DNA of 25,598 nt, taken from contig JAGRBY010000031.1 of assembly GCA_020433835.1 (NCBI GenBank), positions 1 to 25,598 of the forward strand. The letters run 5' to 3'. Below are positions 1 through 11,000 of this stretch, one piece after another. Positions within the stretch are counted from its first letter, which is position 1; each line of letters starts with the position of its first letter. A program made the position numbers and the translations under genes. The stretch comes from Anaerolineae bacterium (GTDB lineage: Bacteria; Chloroflexota; Anaerolineae; 4572-78; J111). The notes below the pieces were generated by a model. The model saw nothing but the letters and a program-made list of their open reading frames with translations, had not been told where the DNA came from and ran no database searches.

Positions 1-42
1 GAAGCCGAGCCGGTTTATGATTTGGAAATCTTGAGACACTAG
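1..42 (+). CDS. Possible C-terminal tail of an upstream gene (partial)
   Basis: Frame 1 is open from the window edge and reads EAEPVYDLEILRH before a TAG stop at 40-42. The other two + frames stop within the same stretch and look less protein-like. Thirteen residues are too few to assign a family. The 76 bp between this stop and the glycosyltransferase start hold no clear promoter or hairpin. It may be the end of a same-strand neighbour, or chance. Confidence 0.3.
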   Translation, partial: EAEPVYDLEILRH

Positions 43-118
43 TCAACAAGATACAGCGTCGTACTATTTAACCTCGTCAAGGGGTAGGTACATTATTGAT
101 TAGTCGAAAGTATAGAGC

Positions 119-1366
119 ATGATAAAACGAATTGCGATGATAAGCATCCACACCGGCCCTTTGGCAACGTTGGGAGGCAAAGAAACCGGCGGGATGAACG
201 TGTACATTCGTGATCTCAGCCGCGCCTTGAGCCGCAAGGGTATTGACGTTGATGTGTATACCCGCTCACAAGACCCGACAATAGCTCCGATAGACACCCG
301 TCTGGCGGAGCGAGGTCGGGTTTTTTATGTTAAAGCCGGCCCGGAGAAACCCTACAATAAAAATGATATTTATCATCACATCGATGAGTTTGTTGAGAAT
401 GTGTTAGCCCAAGGGCAAACTTATGACATTATCTACAGCCATTATTGGCTGTCGGGCATTGCCGCCGGGGCGCTGCGTCACTACTGGCACATTCCCTATG
501 TGCAGATGTTTCATACCCTGGCTGAGTTAAAAAATCGGGTGGCTCAATCTCCGGCGGAGAGAGACACGCTTCAGCGTCTTAACTGTGAAGGTGAAATTAT
601 GCGCTCGGCAAATCGCGTTATTGCGGCCACACCGTTGGATCGCAACCATATGATGTGGGCCTATGGTGCCCCTTCGGACAAAATCGAGATTGTGCCGCCG
701 GGCGTTGATTTGGAGCGCTTTAAACCGATTGATCGGCAAGAGGCCAAAGCCCGTATCGATGTGCCGGCTCATCACAAAATGATCCTCTTTGTAGGCCGGA
801 TGCAGCCGTTGAAAGGCATCGACACGATTTTGCGCGCCTTAGCCATCGCCAAGCAGCGCGAACCGGAATTATTTGAGGATGTCTGTTTATCGATTGTGGG
901 CGGCGATCCCAACCAAGATTCCGAGCTGGAGATGAGGGAATTTGAACGGCTCAAGGAACTGCGCGAGTCGCTCAACATTGGCGATTTGGTGACGTTTTTG
1001 GGTGCAAAAGATCAAGACAAGCTGGTGTATTACTACACCGCCGCCGAAATGGTGCTTATGCCCTCCCACTATGAGTCGTTTGGTATGGTCGCTATTGAAG
1101 CTATGGCTTGTGGTACTCCGGTTATCGCTTCTGATGTCGGCGGCTTGTCGTTTAGTATCGAAGATGGTTTTAACGGCTTTTTAGTGCCCGGACGTGATGC
1201 CAGGGCGCTGGCCGGTAAAATTATTCTTTTACTGAAACACGGTATCCTACGCGATCAATTGGGCGACCAGGCTCGGCAGTGGGTTCAGCGCTATAGTTGG
1301 GATAACATTGCCGATGAACTACTGGCCATTTTTGAGCAAACCTTAGAAGCGTATCAACGCGTTTAA
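119..1366 (+). CDS. GT4-family glycosyltransferase (GT-B fold)
   Basis: This 415-residue protein is a retaining, nucleotide-sugar-dependent glycosyltransferase of the GT4 family. The N-terminal Rossmann half carries HTGPLATLGG (residues 11-20) and the glycine-rich GGMNVYIRDL (24-33) typical of the sucrose-phosphate-synthase/MshA-like branch. The C-terminal half has VGRMQPLKG with Arg227 and Lys232, which in this family bind the donor diphosphate. It also has the E-x7-E signature HYESFGMVAIEAM (Glu319 and Glu327), which binds the donor sugar. Length is normal for the family and there is no signal peptide or membrane segment, so it should be cytoplasmic. The ATG at 119 lacks a strong ribosome site; an in-frame ATG at 137 would remove part of beta-strand 1, so 119 is preferred. 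A terminator follows 28 bp downstream. The acceptor cannot be told from sequence. An MshA-type inositol-phosphate activity is possible, but nothing nearby supports mycothiol synthesis. Donor and product are unknown. Confidence 0.93.
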   Translation: MIKRIAMISIHTGPLATLGGKETGGMNVYIRDLSRALSRKGIDVDVYTRSQDPTIAPIDTRLAERGRVFYVKAGPEKPYNKNDIYHHIDEFVENVLAQGQTYDIIYSHYWLSGIAAGALRHYWHIPYVQMFHTLAELKNRVAQSPAERDTLQRLNCEGEIMRSANRVIAATPLDRNHMMWAYGAPSDKIEIVPPGVDLERFKPIDRQEAKARIDVPAHHKMILFVGRMQPLKGIDTILRALAIAKQREPELFEDVCLSIVGGDPNQDSELEMREFERLKELRESLNIGDLVTFLGAKDQDKLVYYYTAAEMVLMPSHYESFGMVAIEAMACGTPVIASDVGGLSFSIEDGFNGFLVPGRDARALAGKIILLLKHGILRDQLGDQARQWVQRYSWDNIADELLAIFEQTLEAYQRV

Positions 1367-1393
1367 CCCGTTCTCATCAAAAACAGATTTTAG

Positions 1394-1445
1394 AAAAGAG
1401 GCTCAGTCGCATTGTGAAGGCAATCGACTGAGCCTCTTTTTGTTT
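1394..1445 (+). terminator. Strong intrinsic terminator of the glycosyltransferase gene, possibly bidirectional
   Basis: A perfect 16-bp stem pairs 1394-1409 with 1425-1440 (arm ending GGCTCAGTCG). The loop can pair further through attg/caat. On the + strand the stem runs straight into a T-rich tract (ctttttgttttt). The - strand exit is also fairly T-rich (cttttctaaaatctgttttt), so the element may also stop transcription from the giant gene that converges from 1577. Confidence 0.9.
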
Positions 1446-1470
1446 TTCTACTAACTGAGTTCGATAATTA

Positions 1471-1536
1471 GACAGAATTAACAGGATTTATAAGATGAAA
1501 TTAAGTAGAAATCTTTTCAATCTTGTAAATTCTGTC
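1471..1536. repeat. Imperfect inverted repeat, 26-nt arms
   Basis: Arms 1471-1496 and 1511-1536 match in 22 of 26 positions when one is reverse-complemented, around a 14-nt loop. The left arm begins gacagaattaacaggattt. This resembles the dispersed 'acagaattaacaggattta' palindromic elements I recall from many bacterial genomes. It lies 41 bp past the stop of the giant gene, between the two convergent genes, so it could form a hairpin in that gene's 3' untranslated RNA. Its role as a genome-wide repeat cannot be tested within this window. Confidence 0.75.
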
Positions 1537-1576
1537 CATTTTCCTAAACTCCGAACTGAGGTCACTAACTCAACCG

Positions 1577-2044
1577 TTAGCGCGTTTGAGTTGGGGTTGG
1601 TTGTGGTCCAGACGGATAGGTCGGTACGGTTTGGGGTGAGACGCCAGAATTGACCGATAAGGTAATGACCAAATCATCGGTATTGTTGCTTTCATCGGTT
1701 TCATCCACAACATCAAACGGATCAGCCCAGGCTCTCAGCGTGGTAGGCCCGGAACCGGTGAGCGTGATATCGACAGTAATGGTTCTGCCGCCACCGGCCG
1801 GGAACCATTCTCCTTGAACCCCCACCAACAGCACAGGCGTGGTTAGATCATTCGTATCGTACATGGCGATATGGAAGTTGTTGGGATCGGCCACCGAGAC
1901 ATTACCCTGGTTGATGGCGGTTATTTTCACCCGATGCGTACCATCACCATTCGGCTTCACGCTAAAGCTGCTGATGATCAAATCCGGCCCGGAGCTTGGG
2001 GGCGGTGAGCCGGCTCCTTTCAACAGAACGGGGAAGAAGATTCT
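1577..2044 (-). other. C-terminal region of the giant protein: FFPVLLKG motif, CARDB-like domain, Pro/Thr tail
   Basis: Residues 5511-5520 carry RIFFPVLLKG, like the short 'YLPLVLK/FFPVLL' stretch I recall before the C-termini of many Chloroflexota surface proteins. After a Pro/Ser linker comes a CARDB-like domain from about 5531 (DLIISSFSVKPNGDGTHRVK, with the hallmark AWADPFDVVDETDESNN). The last 25 residues are Pro/Thr/Ser-rich (ending PQPTPTQTR). No sorting motif or membrane helix is present. Confidence 0.75.
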
Positions 2045-5000
2045 ACCCGGCGGTGCTTGTAGCGTAAAGGTAAAGGCGGATGAGGTGCTGATATTTCCGG
2101 CTTTGTCATGGGCCTGGATAACCCAGGTGTAGGTATCGAAGGCCAAGTCGGCGGGCGGCGTAAAGGTTGTTCCGCTGACCACGGTGGTGGTTGCTATGCC
2201 GCTGCTATCGGTGAGTACCAAGGTATAAGTTACCGGCCCAGACAATGCATCGACCGAGGCCGTCCACTCGAAAGCGGGTCGGGCCGTGTCGGTGATGACA
2301 GAGCTATCGGCCGGCGCGATCAGGGTGGGTGTTGTCGGCGGAGTATAATCGACAGTGACGCGCCAGGTATCGGTGTAGCCTAACGTTCGGCTATAGCGGT
2401 CAGTAGCACGTACCGTCCAATCATAGATCCCTTCCGGCAGGGCGATGCCGGCCATAGTCTGGGTACCCGGTATGTTGATCGAGCCATAACCGGAAATACT
2501 GAGCGTATAGGTCATCGTATCGGGCGAAGCCGACCAGACAAAGTTGACCGGTTGGTTGGTATAGGTTCCATCCGGCGGACTGATCAGTGTTGGGATAGGC
2601 GGCGGGTTGAGATCGACGGTAAAGACCCAGGTGGTGGTGATAGCCGTATTACCAGCCTGATCGGTCGCCGCGACGGTCCAATCATACACACCATCGGGCA
2701 AGGTGAGTGTGGTTGTGGTCAAGGCCAGGGTCTGGGTTGGCGTATCATTGAGCGACAGGGTATAGGTCACCGGCCCCGACAGCGCATCGACCGAAGCCGT
2801 CCACTCGAAGGTGATGATATTGGTTTGGGTGAAGACAGACCCGTTCGGCGGCAGGATCAGTGTCGGTGAGGTTGGCGGTGTCGTGTCAAGTGTCAGCGTC
2901 CAGGTATCGGTGAAGCCGGATGTGTTGGTGGCCGCGTCAATCGACTGAACAGTCCAGGTGTAGACGCCGTCACCATCCACCAACGATAGTGCTGCCGAAG
3001 TATCGGTGAACGGCCCCAAAATAGTGCTGGTTACCGGTGTCGTCAGCGCCAACTGATAACTGGCAGCATCCGGTACATCGCTCCAAACAAAGGTCACATC
3101 GGGATCGTTGGTTAGCGTGCCGTCGGGCGGCGCAATCAGCGAGGGTGCATCCGGGGCGGTATTGTCGATGGTGAAGACCCAGGTATCGGTGATGCCGCTG
3201 GAATTGCCGGTCGCGTTGATAGCAGCGACGGTCCAGGTATAGACGCCCTCCGGCAGCACGGTTGGGCTAACTACCGGGCTGGAGCCGGGGCCGGGGATAT
3301 CATACACACCGGCCGGCGTGAGGTAGAGCGTGTAGGTGAGCGCCTCACTCACCTGTGACCAGGTCAAGCTAATCGCATTGGAGTTGGTGATAGTACCGTT
3401 TGGCGGCGCGATGAGGAACGGCGGATCAGACGCATCATCATCATCCAGAATGGTTAAAATGCTGGTGGTGATAACCGAGCCGCTGCCCTCACCGGAGGTA
3501 ACGGTGAGCAGCGATAGTTGCAGATCCTCATCGCCCTCAACGAGCGCGTCGTCGGTAATGGGTACGGAGAAGGTGAGCGCGGTGGTACTGGGGGCGAAGG
3601 TCAACACGCCGCTGGTCGTCACATAGTCTTCGGAGGCCAGCGCGACAATATCGCTGGTGGTGTAGCCGACGGTGCGAGTTACACCCGCGGCTGCACTCAA
3701 TGTAACGGTAATCACTGCGGGGCCGTTGTCCTCATCGACCGTGTAGTTGGTGGTGCTGAAATCAAACTCCGGCGTATCATCGTCATCTTGGATGATAAGG
3801 ATAGCCTGACTAATGCCGAGCGTGACGCTAATTTCATTGGACAGGCTGAGGAGGAGCTGTTCATCATCCTCAAAGAGCGTGTCTTGGGTGATCGGCACGG
3901 TGAATGTTAGGACTTTGATGCCGGGGGTAAAGGTCAAGGTGCCGCTACTGGTTGTGTAATCACTTATAGCCAACGCCGTATCATCGTCGGTTTGATAGTC
4001 TACGGCGGCCGTTGTGGTTGCGGTTGAACTTAAAGTGACCGTTATCACGGCGCTGCCGTCGCTTTCTTGTACGTTGTAAATTTTGGACGTAAAGCCGACA
4101 GTCGGCGGCAGATCATTATCGACGATAGTCAGCGTGGCTGAGTCGACATCGATAACCGCATTGACCGGACTCGACAGCCATAACTGAACGGTTTCATCAC
4201 CCTCGAAGATCGTATCATCGGTGATCGGCACCGTGAAAGTTGCCGAGGTTTCACCGGGGTCGAAGGTGACCGTGCCGGTTACGGCGGTATAGTCGCTGGC
4301 GCGGCTGGCCGTGCCGTCGCTCGTCGTGTAAACGACCGTCGCTGATACTTCTGAAGAAGGTGTGAGGGTTAGGGTGATGACGGCTGTTCCGGCGGCCTCA
4401 TCAACGCTGTAGTCACCGGCGGCAAAGGTTATGGTCGGTAAGGTATCATTGGACATAATCATAACCGTACCCGTCGGACTGCCGATATTGGCGCTGACCA
4501 CGTTGCTCAGGTTGAGTTGGAACTGTTCTAACGTCTCATAAACTGTGTCATCGACGATAGAGACGGTAAAGGTCAAGGCCGATGTGTTGGGCGGGAAGGT
4601 CAAGGTACCGCTGGTAGCGGCGTAGTCAGCCGGACTGACGGCGCTGTCGTCGCTGGTAGAATAATCGACCGAAGCCGCAACCGACTGAGTCGGCGTCAGG
4701 GTTACCGTAATCAAGGCCGTGGTATCAACGCCTTCTGTCACCAGATAGAAATCAGGATCGAAGTTGAACGTTGAGGCATCGTCATCGATGATGGTCAGCA
4801 CGGCCGGGTTGTTGGTTATACCGAGATTAGCATTGGCGGCATTACTCAACGTCAGCAAGACTGTCTCGCTGCCTTCGAGAACCGCATCATCGGTGATCGG
4901 CACGGTGAAGCTCTGTTGGGTGATACCCGTCGTGAAGGTCAGAGTCCCGCTAGCCGAGCTATAATCGCTGGTATCACTGGCCGTACCGTTGCTCGTCGCA

Positions 5001-8000
5001 TAATCGACTGTCACTTGTTGAGCCGAGGTGATACTGAGCGTAACCGTGATAATCGCCTCACCGGACGGATCATCTTCATCAACCTGATACGTCGGCGCGC
5101 TGAAATCAACGGTGGGCGTATCATTGTCGATGATGGTTATTATGGCGGTATCCGTTGCAGCCAAAGTCGCACTGACCGGGCTGGAGAGGTTCAGGGTCAG
5201 AGTTTCGTTGGCCTCGATAGTGGCGTCATCGACAATGGTCACCGGGAAGGTGATCGTAGTTGTACCCGGAGCAAACTCAAGCACATCATTGACCGCAACG
5301 TAATCAGCGGGGCTGACGGCGGTTCCGTTGGCCGAGGTGACCACAACCGTTACCGTTACGCCCGACGCTGAGCTAAGCGTAACGGTGATGGGGGCTGTAC
5401 CTATACCCTCGTCCACGCTGTAATCGCCGGCGGTAAAACCAACTGTCGGGATCTCTTCATCGTCGATGATGGTCAATGTGGCCGTATCCGTTGTAGCCAG
5501 CGTGGCACTGATAGGCCCGGAGAGCGTTAGATCGAGCGTTTCATCACCTTCTAAGAGGAGATCATCATTGATGGTTACCGGGAAGGTGATGGTGGTTGTG
5601 CCGGGAGTAAACTCAAGGAAGAGATTAACCGCATCGTAATCATCAGGGTTGATAGCCGTGTCGTCACTTGATGTGACGGTGACGTTTATCGGCACGAACG
5701 AGGCCGCGCTCAAGGTTACGGTGATAACCGCCGGTCCGGCGTCCTCATCAACCGAGTAATCCGTACTCTCAAAGCCAACAGTCGGCACATCATCCTCGCT
5801 GATGATAGTCAGCGGAACCGGTGTGTTACTGCCAAGGACCGCGTTAGACGGCAGCGACAGCGTAACCGTCAACAACTCGTTTTCTTCAAAGTCGTTATCA
5901 TCGACAATCGGTATAGTGATAAAGGCCTGGGTGACACCGGGGCTGAAGCTCAGTGTTCCATTTGTCGTGAGATAATCATCGGGGTCGATGGCCGTGTTAT
6001 CGCTGGTCGCGTAGTTGACCGTTGCGGTTATGCCGGCCTCGGCGCTGAGAGTTACCGTTAATACGGCTGTTCCGTCGGTTTCATTCACGGTGTAGGCGGC
6101 GGCGTCAAAATCGACTGTCGGTTCCGGATCGTTGTCGGTGATCGTTAAGGTGGCCGGGCTGGTGGTGCCGATATTGACCAGGTTCGGGTTGAGCAGGGTC
6201 AGGATTACAGTTTCATCGGCCTCAAACAGGCTGTCCTCAAGGATCGGCACGGTGAAGGTTTGCTGGGTGATACCGGTTGTGAAGGTTAAGGTATCGCCGG
6301 CGGTGGTGTAATCACTGCCCGCTGTCGCCGTACCGTCACTGGTCAGGTAATCGACGCCGACATCTTGGGTCACGGTCGCGCTCAAGGTGACGGTGATGGT
6401 TGCCGTGCCGGCGCTTTCGTCAACGCTGTAGTCGGTGCTGCTGAAGTCCGCCGTAACGGCCTCATCATCCAGGATAGTTAAGACGGCGGGATTGTTGATA
6501 GCATTCACCAGCGAGCCACTGATCGGGTTGGAAAGGGTTAAGGTGACCGTTTCGGCACCTTCCAGAATGGCGTCATTGCTAATGGGAACGGTAAAGGTTT
6601 GCACGGTGGTGTTAGCCGGGAAGATCAACGTCCCGGTTGTAACATCGGTGTAGTCACTGCCGGCCGTAGCCGTGTTGTCGGTCGAGGCGTAATCGACCGT
6701 CACCGTATCGGAGACCGGCGAGGCCAGGGTAACCGTGATGATGGCCGGACCGGCGTTTTCATTAACGCTGTAAGCCGCTGCTGAGAAGTCGATGGTTACC
6801 AGATCATTATCAATAATGGTCAGGCTGGCCGGATGGTTAACGGCTCCGGTAAGGGTGGCTCCCTGCGGGTTGGATAGGCTGAGATCAACCAGTTCATCAT
6901 CTTCAAAGAGCAGATCATCGGTGATGGGCACCTGGAAGGTAGCGGTGGTGAGACCGGCGGTGATGGTGAGCGTACCGCTTACGGCCGTGTAGTCGCTGCC
7001 GACGGTGGCCGTGTTATCAGCCGTCTCGTAATCCACAAACACATCGTCGGGTGAAGCCAGATTGAGAGTCACGGTGATCGTGGCGCTGCCGTCGCCCTCA
7101 TTCACCGAGAAATCGCTGCTGCTGAAGTCGACGATGGTATCGGCTACTGTCAACAGGGCCGAGTCGATTAACGTGGCCTGGCTGAGTCCGTAGGTAACGG
7201 TAATGAGCGGGTTGACGTAGGTGCCGGTTGTCAGTGGCGCGGTGGCGGTGAAGGAGACGGTTACAACGCCGGCTCCGCTCTTGCTTTGCCCCGGAACCAC
7301 GACATCGGTCATAACCGAGGTCGGTGAGAAACCATCCGCCAGCGTATCGATCAGGGTGACGGTCGGCGTTGTATCCGTGGTGTTGGTCAGGGTGACGGTG
7401 TAGGTCACCTCATCGCCGGGGCCGACCAGGGTAGGATCGACGGTTTTGGTTAACGTAATTTCACCCGTCGTCGGCACTTCGACGGTGACGGTCACCGGTT
7501 CACCGGTCGCCACGCCTAATGTGCCGCCGCCGGTCACGCTGTAGGCATCGTTGACAACATCGACCGTTTCGGTGATGGTGGTGTTGGCTGAAACCACAAG
7601 CGTCACGGTCAGGCTTTCGCCCAGGCCGATATCATCGCTTAACAGCCAGCGAACCGGATCGGTGCTGATGGGGGTGGGATCGGCGCTGACGTACGTAACG
7701 TAGGTCAGCGGGAGTTGATCGGTGATGGTGAAGTCGGCCGTGGCCGTTACCTCGCCGGTATTGGTTACGGTTAAGGTGTAAGTGATCAAATCGCCGGGTT
7801 GAACGGTATCGGACGGATCGGCCACTTTGCTGATTTCCCAACGCGGGCCTTCAACCTGGATAATATCAACCACCGCGACCGGCACCACATTGGTCGAAGC
7901 CGGGGTGGCGGTGATGGTGGTGGTATTGATCAATCCGGAGGCCGTGGCCGGGACTGTATAGGTTACGGTTACGGTACGAGTCGTTTGGCTGGTCACCGTA

Positions 8001-11000
8001 AACACATTGCCGATAGTCGGTTCGCTGCTGTCCAACCAATCGAAATCGCTGCTGTAGCTCAACGTAACGGCTTCATCGACATCGCCATCATTGATGAGCG
8101 AATGGGTAATCACCACCGTCGTGGAAGGCGCGGTCAGGGTAAAGGTATCGGTGATAAAGGTCAGGCTTTGAAGGAGAACAGCCTCATCCGCGCCGATATC
8201 GACGTGGCCGGTATCGGGCAGCGGGCGAGGATCGTTGTCATAGTCGATGGTCAACGTCGAGGCCGGATCGCCGGTTTCAAAGGCGGCTGATCCGGAACCG
8301 ATGTGCAAGTTGGGCGGGCTGGTTCCGGTATCGATAAAGACCGGGTCGCCGGTGCGATCATTGCTGCCTTTTGCAGCACTGCCGCTAACATCGCTGGCGG
8401 TGTTGCCGGTATAGAGGTTGTAATCCAATGTAGCCGCCGTATTGCTGTGCAGCGCCCCGGCTGTAGAGGTATTGGTCGCCACGATAGAACTGTTGACGTC
8501 CAAAGCTGCCTGGTCATTATAAACCGCGCCGCCATTACCGCTTGCCGCAGAGTTGGCATAGAAGGTGTTGTTCTCAAGCGTGGCCGAACCATCGGCGACA
8601 TAAACTGCGCCGCCGTCGCCGGAAGCAGCCTGGTTGCCATGAATGAAGTTGTTCTGCATGAGCAGATCGCCATTGCTGCTGTAAAGGGCACCGCCACTAT
8701 CAGCGGCAGTGTTGTTTTGCAGACGCAGCGCGGTTAGGTTTAGATCGGCACCATCGTTGTAGATACCGCCACCGTCGGGGGCATTGCCGTTGGCAATGGT
8801 CAGTCGGTCGATGGTAACCGTCCCGGTCGGGTTATTGGTGACAAAGACAGCGCGGCTCAGACCACCAGGATCGAGCGTGGTGGTTTGGGAGATGTGGTTA
8901 GGCGGATCTTCATCCCAGTTGACGGAGTTATAACCACCCTGTAAGGTAATTGCTTTATCGATGAAAGCAATCTGGGTGACGGTCAGGCTGTTGTAGGCCG
9001 TGGTGACGATGTCTGTCCCATCGATATTGTACAGCCCCTCCTCGATCTTGATCAGATCATCGGGAGCGGCTTGCTCGAGCGCCTGCCGAAGCGAGCGGCA
9101 TGGGAATTCAGTATCCGTACAGTTGTTGTCACCCAAAACCAGGGTATCGGTAATCTCTGTATCATTTCTTAAATCCACACCATCGAGCGCAACGTAGCGG
9201 GTGCCGGTTGTACCGCTAATGATGAGGGTATCGGCCGCACTGGCCAGAACGGTATCGCCTTGCGCAAGAGCAACGCCGGAGCGGGCAATCGCGCTAACCG
9301 ATTCAACCAGCCCTGCCCCGGCTGCCTGGCTGACCGTCAAGCTGATGACGACGGTCGTGCTCATATTGGGAGCCAACGTTACCGGTCCGGTTGGCTGTAC
9401 AATAGTACCGTTCACATACTTGCCGGTCGAGTTGGAGAATAAGGTGTAGGTATCGGTCATGTTGCCGGTGTTGGCTAACGTATGGGTAAAGGTTAAAACG
9501 TCGCCAGGGGCGGCAGTACCGGAATTATCAGGGGTCAGGGTAAAACTTAGCCCCTCTTCAACGGTTGTAGTGGCCGCCGCGCTGGTATTGACCTGTGATG
9601 TTCCGCCCGAACACTGGTAGCCCTCAGCCGTCAGACTTGTGGTGTCAACAATATTGGCGAAGGTACCTGTCGGTACTGTAGTTTGTACAAAGAAGCTAGC
9701 CGATTGGCCGGGGCCAAGGACCATATTGGCGCTCAAACCGTCGGGCTGAGTGACCACATCTGTGCCGCCCACCACGTTTATAATCTCGCTCCAGCCTTGA
9801 GTGCTGTCGAGGGTGACGGTTATGGTTTCGGTGTAGCCCGTACCGGCTCCTAAATTAACACCAGCCGACGTATTTTGGCTGTTGTTGATAACGTTAAAGG
9901 TGTAGGTAAATGACTCGGTGGGAGCCAGGGTCGTGTTATTGGTTGGTGTCGGGCCACCCCACGCTAATAGACGTACCCCCACGAGGTATTCATCGCGGCC
10001 CATATCGTAGGCACAAAGTTGGGGTCGATCTTCTTCAAACCGATCAAAGTCTACGTCAGATACCCCGTTGGGAACGGCATCGATGGCCGGTGAGTTATAC
10101 AGTAAATCACCGCCGGTCGTTCTAAATTGAGGATTGGCAATTTTATTGCCGGTTCCGCCACTGGCACCACTATAGGTATTATTCCATTGCAGGGTGTAAT
10201 TAACAGCCGTACTGCCACCCGCCACATGAATGCCTGTACCGGCAGTAGAGGCCGTATTCGAAGCCACGATGCTGGCGCTGATAAAGGTACTGCCACTCAG
10301 ATTATAAACACCACCGCCTTGGTTACCCGCACTGTTTTCGCGGATAGTCGCGTGATGCAATCGGGGCGAACCGGATCCGGCGTAATAAAAACCGCCGCCG
10401 TCCGTGGTGGCCTGGTTATTATAGAAGTTGGGGTTTTCGAGCAGCATCGTGCCGCTGCCGACAGCATAGATACCCGCTCCATTGTCGGCGCTGTTTTCGT
10501 TAATCTGTTTGTTTCTTATATAAAGGTTAACACCCTCGTAGTAGATACCACCGCCATCGCCTCCGGCTTCATTACCGAAAATGGGAAACCCACCCGCAAT
10601 TGAGACATCGCCGCCGGAAGCAACATATATACCACCGCCGTCATTGGTGGCCTGATTATCCGTAATTTCGCCGTCGAAACCTGTGGCTGTAGCATTAGGA
10701 CCAATATAAAGCCCACCGCCATTGGTGGCGCTGTTGGAAATAACATCGACAGTGGTCAGAGTCAGGAGATCAGCCTGGCTTAAAATACCACCGCCATTAC
10801 CGCTGACCTGACCATTGGTAATCTCTAACCATGAAAGAGTCACTTCGGTGGACGCCGCAATATCAAACACGCGCCCGCTAAATGTTCCATCAACGGTCGT
10901 GGAGATAACGTCTCCCCCATCCACTTTAGCGGAAAAATCTTTTTCCCAAGAGCCATCAATGGTAATATCCTGACTAATGGTTAAATTCTCTTCACAGACT

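Noticed and set aside
119..1366. Naming the glycosyltransferase mshA
   Set aside because: The GGMN and E-x7-E motifs are shared by several GT4 branches, and no other mycothiol gene is visible.
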